6,027 nt of DNA. Source: Emticicia sp043780375. Lineage in GTDB: Bacteria > Bacteroidota > Bacteroidia > Cytophagales > Spirosomataceae. Every line of letters begins with the position of its first letter. The first letter of the stretch is position 1. Below are positions 1 to 4,531 of the stretch, piece after piece. The notes under the pieces were generated by a model, which had not been told where the DNA came from, did not search any database, and saw only the letters and a list, made by a program, of their open reading frames with translations. The DNA is taken from contig NZ_JAYWCU010000275.1 in assembly GCF_043780375.1 (NCBI RefSeq), positions 1 to 6,027 on the forward strand, written 5' to 3'. The translations under genes were made by a program, and so were the position numbers.

Positions 1-191
1 CCCGAAACCTCATGCCCGATAATTTGGGGAGGTTTTACTCTTGCATCCATCTTTCCGTGGTAGATGTGTACGTCAGTTCCACATACGCCCACATACGCCA
101 TTTTCAAACGAACTTCGCCTTTTTGGAGCGGCTGTTTCTCAGTTGTCTTTATTGAGAATGAATGATTTCCTTCGTAAAATAGTGCTTTCAT
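1..191 (-). CDS. Zinc-type medium-chain alcohol dehydrogenase, N-terminal part (runs off left edge)
   Basis: Only the first 63 codons are in the window; the rest continues past the left edge. The N-terminal GroES-like fold of the medium-chain dehydrogenase/reductase superfamily is clear. Cys37 sits in a VCGTD motif and is the expected first catalytic zinc ligand. It is followed by His42 and by GHE at 59-61, where His60 and Glu61 are the usual second ligand and its neighbour. The spacing and the VHIYHG stretch resemble L-threonine 3-dehydrogenase, sorbitol dehydrogenase and related polyol or sugar-acid dehydrogenases, which oxidise a secondary alcohol to a ketone with NAD(P). The NAD-binding domain is not visible, so cofactor and substrate cannot be set. 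The ATG at 191 lies one base after the stop of the upstream VOC gene, so the two are very probably cotranscribed and translationally coupled. The family is sure; the substrate is unknown. Confidence 0.9.
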   Translation of the reverse strand, partial: MKALFYEGNHSFSIKTTEKQPLQKGEVRLKMAYVGVCGTDVHIYHGKMDARVKPPQIIGHEVS

Positions 192-192
192 A

Positions 193-585
193 TTAAATTT
201 CTTTTGGTCGTTCAACTAATTGTAAAACATTGCCTTCTGGGTCTAAAAAAGTACGGACTTTGCCTCCCCCTGTTGCTGGTGAAAGTACACTCGTCCACCT
301 AATGTTGTGATTATCCAAATGCTTAATACCTGCTTCAATATCATCTACATTAAATGCCAAGTGCGACCAGCCCAAGGTTAGATTTGTTCTGGTAGGGCGA
401 GCATTGCCATCATTGGGCAAAATTTCGAGAATGACTCCGTCAGGTGCTTTCAATAACCAAATAGGGCGTGGGTCTTTATAAAAGATTTCAAAACCCAATA
501 CTTCGCAGTACCAATTTGATAAAGTCTCTACATTTTCGGCAGCCACTGCTGGATGATCTATGCCATTTATTTTGAAGTTTTCCAT
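193..585 (-). CDS. VOC family (glyoxalase/bleomycin-resistance fold) protein, copy 1
   Basis: A 130-residue protein, the normal length for a single-chain vicinal oxygen chelate protein with two beta-alpha-beta-beta-beta modules. Module 1 spans about 6-57 and module 2 about 71-126. By position the metal ligands are His11 (GIDHPAV), Glu54 (LEILP) and His75 (GWSHLA). The fourth position, Glu122 in E. coli glyoxalase I, is Gln122 here (DPEGNVLQLVER). VOC enzymes use a divalent metal for isomerisation, epimerisation, ring cleavage or thiol addition; which of these applies cannot be read from the sequence. No signal peptide is visible, so it should be cytoplasmic. About half of its residues match the VOC protein encoded just upstream (1061-669), so the two are tandem paralogs. 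The ATG at 585 follows an A-rich leader without a Shine-Dalgarno sequence. The TAA at 195-193 is one base from the next start codon. Generic annotation as glyoxalase or lactoylglutathione lyase would be unsafe. Confidence 0.92.
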   Translation of the reverse strand: MENFKINGIDHPAVAAENVETLSNWYCEVLGFEIFYKDPRPIWLLKAPDGVILEILPNDGNARPTRTNLTLGWSHLAFNVDDIEAGIKHLDNHNIRWTSVLSPATGGGKVRTFLDPEGNVLQLVERPKEI

Positions 586-605
586 TTTTTATATAATTTG
601 AAAAT

Positions 606-636
606 AGCAACCCCTTACCCCAAATAAGGAGTCGCT
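606..636 (-). terminator. Intercistronic RNA hairpin between the two VOC genes (attenuator, terminator or processing site)
   Basis: Read on the minus strand, the arm at 635-625 (GCGACTCCTTA) pairs with the arm at 617-607 (TAAGGGGTTGC) around a 7-base loop at 624-618. All 11 pairs form if two G.U wobbles are allowed, and A636-U606 adds a twelfth. A short U-rich run (604-601) follows, with an A run before it. On the plus strand the two wobbles become A.C mismatches, so the structure favours the minus-strand transcript. The tail is weak and the next ATG is only 20 nt beyond the stem, leaving little room for a new promoter. Partial termination, 3'-end protection or RNase processing therefore seem more likely than a full stop. 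Function is inferred; the pairing is seen directly. Confidence 0.5.
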
Positions 637-668
637 TTTTTAAAATGATTTGTTCGATTATTTGGTTT

Positions 669-1061
669 TCAGAGGGTTCTTTGAAGAATTTGAAGCATAT
701 TACCTTCTGGGTCAAATAAGTTTCTGACTTTACCACCACCAATAGCATCCATCAGATTTCCTCCCCAAGTAACCTTTTGATGATCCAAATAATCAATGGC
801 AGTTTGAATATTTTCAACCCGCAGAGCCAAGTGCGACCAACCAGGTGTCCAAGTGGTTCTTTCTTGCCTCATTGTATCATCTTTGGGCATAATTTCGAGC
901 AATGTTCCGTCGGGAGCTTTGAGCATCCATACAAATTTGAGCGGTTGGACGGTTGGATGAAGAAACCATTTTTCGTAACCTAATACTTCGCAATACCAAT
1001 CTGAAAGCTTTTCTACATCATCGGCTGCTACGGCGGGGTGGTCTATTCCTAGAAAATTCAT
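669..1061 (-). CDS. VOC family (glyoxalase/bleomycin-resistance fold) protein, copy 2
   Basis: A 130-residue paralog of the VOC protein at 585-193, sharing GIDHPAVAA, WYCEVLG, LKAPDG, GWSHLA, GGGKVR and DPEGN. Candidate metal ligands are His8, Glu56 and His77, with Gln124 (DPEGNMLQIL) in the place usually held by the fourth ligand Glu. Compared with copy 1 it has about four extra residues in the loop before the second strand group (HPTVQPLKF, 35-43) and lacks the short extension at each end, so the substrate pocket edge may differ. It is probably cytoplasmic. The ATG at 1061 overlaps the stop of the heparinase-like gene by four bases (ATGA), which points to translational coupling with the lyase. 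It ends in TGA at 671-669, 83 nt before the next gene. The metal-binding fold is secure; the reaction is not known. Confidence 0.92.
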   Translation of the reverse strand: MNFLGIDHPAVAADDVEKLSDWYCEVLGYEKWFLHPTVQPLKFVWMLKAPDGTLLEIMPKDDTMRQERTTWTPGWSHLALRVENIQTAIDYLDHQKVTWGGNLMDAIGGGKVRNLFDPEGNMLQILQRTL

Positions 1062-3127
1062 ATTGTATCTACTTTATTTAGTTCGTATCGGTCATTATTT
1101 TTTGTAATATTCCAAGTTCTTCCATGACCAGAAATAATTGAAAAAGATTCATTTTCGTTGATTTTTAAAGTCCATTTTCGGGAATCACTTTTTAAGGTGA
1201 AACTGTTTTTAACTATTTCCAAATTCCAATTAGTCAATAAATCAGGCTCATCTAAAGCAATCGCATGAACAACTATTCGAGTAGTCAATTTTTCTTTTTC
1301 TGTAAAACGGAATAAAAAACTATCTCCAGAGCCACCTTCACCTAATTGATTGGGTTCAGGATGGTAGGCATCATGCAAAAATCCATGAACTGGGTACGAA
1401 AATGAGCCATTTCCTCCATGAAATAGCTTCATGCCCGCCATATTCTTTTTTACAGTTAAACAATTGTTTTCTTTTTGCCAAACAGTTTTACCATCTCTGT
1501 TATTTACGACCCAATTCCAAAGTGTGGTTATTGGATAATCCGCAGAAATTTGGTCAACTATAAACAAAACATGGCTTCCAGCAAGAATCCAAAATCTTGA
1601 AAATTCTTGAATAGGCTTTCCGTAGGCATTTCCGACTTCTGAGCCTACGACTGAAATCACATCGTCTTTTGCACAAATAAGACTTTTGTCGCCCCTATCA
1701 ATCTTCTCTCCACCTTTTCCGTTTACAATAGTTCTTCTTGGAAAAACACTTTTTTGCTCTAAAAGTGAGGCTTTTGCTAAATCTTCTTGTAAACCCAAAG
1801 ACTCTTTTTCAATCAAAAAAGTACAAGTATTGTGCGTTTGCGAGCTACTTTCTAAGCCATGAATCAGATTTCTGTAACAAGAATGTCCAGGGTCTGCCAA
1901 AAGCCTTTCGTTGTTATGTACCAAAATAAAACTGTTCAAATCACCGTGTAAATGCCCTAATCCGTTGAGTAACTCACTTCCACCGTTAGTAGCAATGATG
2001 GTTTTCCCGTTCCAAGCATCTCTTATAAAAGCATTACCATTTGAAAAAGAGGTTGTTAATGGCAAATTAGCTTCTTCGGCAGAAATACTTTTTGAATGAT
2101 AGGTAAGCAATGGCAATGTTAAAAATCCCCAATCGTTTCGCATACCCAAAGTTGCCAAATCGTGCGGTTCTTGATTGGGAACTGAACAATAATATTTTTC
2201 AAAAAGCCATTTTGCTAAACCCTTTTCCGTTTCGTTTTCACTGCGTGCGACGATGTGCAACAAAATATCTCCTGAAGGACGAAAAATGGCGGCACTGTCA
2301 TTAAAATTAGCGGCCCTTGCTCGTGGTTCGTCACCCCAGCCGTGTAGAGGTTTGGCATAGAACATGCTGGTTGTTAGCCAAGCGATTGTCGAATTTCGGT
2401 GACTGAGCGAAGCCGAAGACACGATTGATAATAATGGATATTCTCTCAAAACAGCCTCTTTTGCAAATGTTAAAGCCAACAATAAATAATTGCCATACTG
2501 CAAAGATTCGCCATATGAGCCATCGTCTTGCATGGCATCTTGGCAAAGTTCAAACTCTGGTAATAATTCAAAGACCGTCTTTTTATCTTCCAAAACTACT
2601 GCCGAAACCATCGCACCACTAAATAAAATACTTCTCCAATTGGCTAAATGTTTGTTTTTATTCAACCATCTTCGACAAAGAACAATGCCTTTTTCGTGTA
2701 ATGCTATTTTTATTTCTTGTAGGTCATTTTCAGAAAAAGCAGTTTTTGCCAAATCATAAACTGCCGAAACACCCCAACACAAATGTGCTGTTTCGAGATG
2801 CCCAATGAAGGGTTCAGAGTGGTCACGAAATTCGGGACCAACCCAATCATAAGTTGTTTTGCGAACAATTTCGAGTGTTTCTCTTTTGAGCCATTCGGCT
2901 AATTCTAGGTTTGGTTGCAATGCGTAACTCATGGCAGCATCCGACAAATACTCAGCAGCCGAGTGCCACCAAATAGTCGTTGGGTTTGATCCTAAGAGAT
3001 TTCCCCAAGAAACTCGTTCGTAAACTCTTTTTTGTAAAGCATTAAAAAATACCGAAATCAACGATTTTTCGTCGTCAATTTCTCTCAAAATGGCTGTTTT
3101 TTCAATATCCGATAAAAATACTGCCAT
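1058..3127 (-). CDS. Heparinase II/III-like polysaccharide or oligouronide lyase, apparently cytoplasmic
   Basis: A 689-residue protein with the layout of heparinase II/III and oligoalginate lyases: an N-terminal alpha/alpha toroid (about 1-330) followed by the heparinase II/III-like beta-sandwich domain (about 355-680). Its hallmark is GHLHGDLNSF at 391-400, then LLADPG (409-414), Tyr418 and THNT (431-434). By analogy with families PL12, PL17 and PL21, His392 would be the catalytic His, and His394, Asp412 and His432 the structural metal site. Asn163 (ANWRS) and Tyr211 or Tyr214 (DGSYGESLQYGNY) are candidates for the charge-neutralising Asn and the general base. These enzymes cleave uronate glycosides by beta-elimination. 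The N-terminus (MAVFLSDIEK) has no signal peptide or lipobox, unlike most Bacteroidota lyases, so it likely acts on imported small substrates. The start is one base after the RraA-like stop, with GGAGGG 10 nt upstream. The polysaccharide lyase family and substrate cannot be assigned by eye. Confidence 0.88.
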   Translation of the reverse strand: MAVFLSDIEKTAILREIDDEKSLISVFFNALQKRVYERVSWGNLLGSNPTTIWWHSAAEYLSDAAMSYALQPNLELAEWLKRETLEIVRKTTYDWVGPEFRDHSEPFIGHLETAHLCWGVSAVYDLAKTAFSENDLQEIKIALHEKGIVLCRRWLNKNKHLANWRSILFSGAMVSAVVLEDKKTVFELLPEFELCQDAMQDDGSYGESLQYGNYLLLALTFAKEAVLREYPLLSIVSSASLSHRNSTIAWLTTSMFYAKPLHGWGDEPRARAANFNDSAAIFRPSGDILLHIVARSENETEKGLAKWLFEKYYCSVPNQEPHDLATLGMRNDWGFLTLPLLTYHSKSISAEEANLPLTTSFSNGNAFIRDAWNGKTIIATNGGSELLNGLGHLHGDLNSFILVHNNERLLADPGHSCYRNLIHGLESSSQTHNTCTFLIEKESLGLQEDLAKASLLEQKSVFPRRTIVNGKGGEKIDRGDKSLICAKDDVISVVGSEVGNAYGKPIQEFSRFWILAGSHVLFIVDQISADYPITTLWNWVVNNRDGKTVWQKENNCLTVKKNMAGMKLFHGGNGSFSYPVHGFLHDAYHPEPNQLGEGGSGDSFLFRFTEKEKLTTRIVVHAIALDEPDLLTNWNLEIVKNSFTLKSDSRKWTLKINENESFSIISGHGRTWNITKNNDRYELNKVDTI

Positions 3128-3128
3128 G

Positions 3129-3833
3129 TCAGAAATACCCTCCGTTTTTAACTACGTCGGTTGGTTTCATTCCGCTTTCAACCATTTCTCTGATTTCATC
3201 TTCTTTAAACATCAGTTTTTCGGTGGCGAGTAAAACATCATAAGCAATGTTTTGAGGAATAGAAATTACCCCATCAATATCTCCAAAAACCCAATCGCCA
3301 GGGGTAACAATTACCTCACCCATAAGAATCGGTTTGAGGTAATGATACATTCTGAATCGCCCTAACATACCAGTATTAGACTTGAATTGATGAAATACAG
3401 GAAAGCCCAATTCTAAAATGGCTTTCGTATCTCTGATGCCATTGATAACAGCTCCTCTACAACCAATTTTTTTGGCAGCCATTGTCATCACTTCACCCCA
3501 TTGTGAGGTCACGGTGTCGCCCGAACAGTCCCAAACCACAACCGAGTCTTCGTAAATGGCTTCCAACATTTCGGCTCGCATTTCAAACTCACCTTCAGTA
3601 GTAATATCTGGCCCACCTTTTACTGTAAATGCCAAACCTGCAAGTTTCATTTCTTCTCGCAATGGAGCGTAGCAAGCTGGCAAACTTGAAGCGTGCATTT
3701 GATAATTAAAACGCAGTACGTCATTGACTGCACCCGTATAAAGTTTGAGGTAACGCTCACGCATTTCGGCAACCGAAATAGGGAATGGTGATTTAGAAAT
3801 ATGTTCGTTGGTACAGATTAAGTTAGTATTCAT
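3129..3833 (-). CDS. RraA-like / 4-hydroxy-4-methyl-2-oxoglutarate aldolase-fold protein
   Basis: A 234-residue RraA-like (formerly 'dimethylmenaquinone methyltransferase') protein. The family includes class II pyruvate aldolases acting on hydroxy-keto acids, oxaloacetate decarboxylases, and E. coli RraA, a regulator of RNase E. The signature region is present: Gly113 (QWGEV), exactly 20 residues, then Arg134-Asp135 (NGIRD), the pair that binds substrate carboxylate and metal in characterised aldolases. The acidic residue often found three places after the Asp is Ala138 here. The late PGDWVFGDIDGVISIP block (178-193) is typical. An N-terminal extension of about 20 residues and a C-terminal helix (205-222) complete it. 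Within a catabolic operon, an enzyme cleaving or decarboxylating a 2-keto acid intermediate is more plausible than an RNase E regulator. Its ATG overlaps the SDR stop by one base (TAATG). The family is sure; the reaction is inferred. Confidence 0.92.
   Translation of the reverse strand: MNTNLICTNEHISKSPFPISVAEMRERYLKLYTGAVNDVLRFNYQMHASSLPACYAPLREEMKLAGLAFTVKGGPDITTEGEFEMRAEMLEAIYEDSVVVWDCSGDTVTSQWGEVMTMAAKKIGCRGAVINGIRDTKAILELGFPVFHQFKSNTGMLGRFRMYHYLKPILMGEVIVTPGDWVFGDIDGVISIPQNIAYDVLLATEKLMFKEDEIREMVESGMKPTDVVKNGGYF
3138..3143 (-). promoter_or_regulatory. Shine-Dalgarno-like site for the heparinase-like gene
   Basis: On the minus strand GGAGGG occupies 3143-3138, 10 nt before the ATG at 3127-3125. 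It also encodes the two Gly residues near the C-terminus of the RraA-like protein (NGGYF). None of the other starts in this window has an equally good anti-16S match, in keeping with the weak use of Shine-Dalgarno sites in Bacteroidota. It supports the chosen start. It could also be chance created by the Gly-Gly codons. Confidence 0.4.
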
Positions 3834-4531
3834 TATGCTAAAAATTTCATGTTGTCAAAATTAATTTCTCGAATCAGCACGTATTCGGGCTGATTTATAA
3901 CAAAAACAATTACTCTTGCCACGTCTTCTACTTTCAAGAATTTTTCTCTTGGCACTTGGCGATCGCCCCAATAGTTGCTATCTGTTGGGCCAGGGTTTAT
4001 ATCCGTTACCTTTATGCCCAGTTTAAGTGCTTGGTCTGCCAAACCACTATTTAGACCTCTTGCTCCAAATTTGGAAGCACAATACAAAGGAGCATTTGGA
4101 TTGGTACGTTGCCCAGCCATTGAAATAACAGTCAAAATATGACCTGCTTGTTTGGGTTTCATAATTTTGAAAGCCTCCCGATTGCATAGAAAAACTCCTT
4201 TTACATTGATATCCATCATTTTTTCAAAAGTTTCTAAGTCGGTGGTTGAAAGGTCGGGTGATGTTAAACCAAGCCCTGCATTGTTCAGAAGAATATCTAC
4301 CGTTCCGAAGGCTTCAACACAAGCAGCAAATCCTGCAATTACATCTGCTTCTACACTCACATCACCTCTGAACGATTTTAAATTGGGGCTTGAAACTTCT
4401 TCACCTAACTTATTAGTGCGACTAAAATCAAAAACCTTTGCTCCACCATCCAACAACATTTGAGCAGTAGCCTTTCCAATTCCACTTGATGCTCCCGTTA
4501 TAAATACTACTTTGTTTTCTAAATTATTCAT
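3833..4531 (-). CDS. Short-chain dehydrogenase/reductase (SDR), classical type
   Basis: A 232-residue Rossmann-fold oxidoreductase with the full classical SDR set: cofactor loop TGASSGIG (12-19), Asp57 (GDV) near the adenine, NNAG (83-86), Asn109 (INV), catalytic Ser137 (VISMAG), Tyr150 and Lys154 (YCASK), and PG (180-181). Ser37-Arg38 after the second strand suggests NADP(H) rather than NAD(H); this is inferred. It probably interconverts a hydroxyl and a keto group on a sugar-acid intermediate, as SDRs do in alginate and pectin monomer pathways, but the substrate is unknown. The reading frame is open further upstream to 4594. The ATG at 4531 is preferred because MNNLENKVVFITG is the normal SDR N-terminus and the extra 21 residues would lie inside the symporter gene. 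With this start it overlaps the symporter end by 8 nt, and its stop overlaps the RraA-like start by 1 nt. Confidence 0.93.
   Translation of the reverse strand: MNNLENKVVFITGASSGIGKATAQMLLDGGAKVFDFSRTNKLGEEVSSPNLKSFRGDVSVEADVIAGFAACVEAFGTVDILLNNAGLGLTSPDLSTTDLETFEKMMDINVKGVFLCNREAFKIMKPKQAGHILTVISMAGQRTNPNAPLYCASKFGARGLNSGLADQALKLGIKVTDINPGPTDSNYWGDRQVPREKFLKVEDVARVIVFVINQPEYVLIREINFDNMKFLA

Noticed and set aside
607..641. Plus-strand intrinsic terminator with a T6 tail at 636-641
   Set aside because: On the plus strand the stem has two A.C mismatches, and there is no plus-strand gene for it to terminate.
586..668. Internal Bacteroidota-type promoter (TTTG / TAnnTTTG) for the second VOC gene
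   Set aside because: No properly spaced pair is visible on the minus strand; the CTTATTTG at the hairpin loop lacks the two-base spacer.
488..748. 86-codon minus-strand frame bridging the two VOC genes
   Set aside because: It overlaps the start of one VOC gene and the end of the other in another frame; the product is Lys/Ile/Ser-rich with no domain.
2331..2759. Short open frames on both strands within the lyase gene
   Set aside because: They are shadows of the intact heparinase II/III-like frame, with no start context or family match.
4152..4463. 103-codon plus-strand open frame opposite the SDR
   Set aside because: It is antisense to the conserved SDR core and its product has no recognisable domain.
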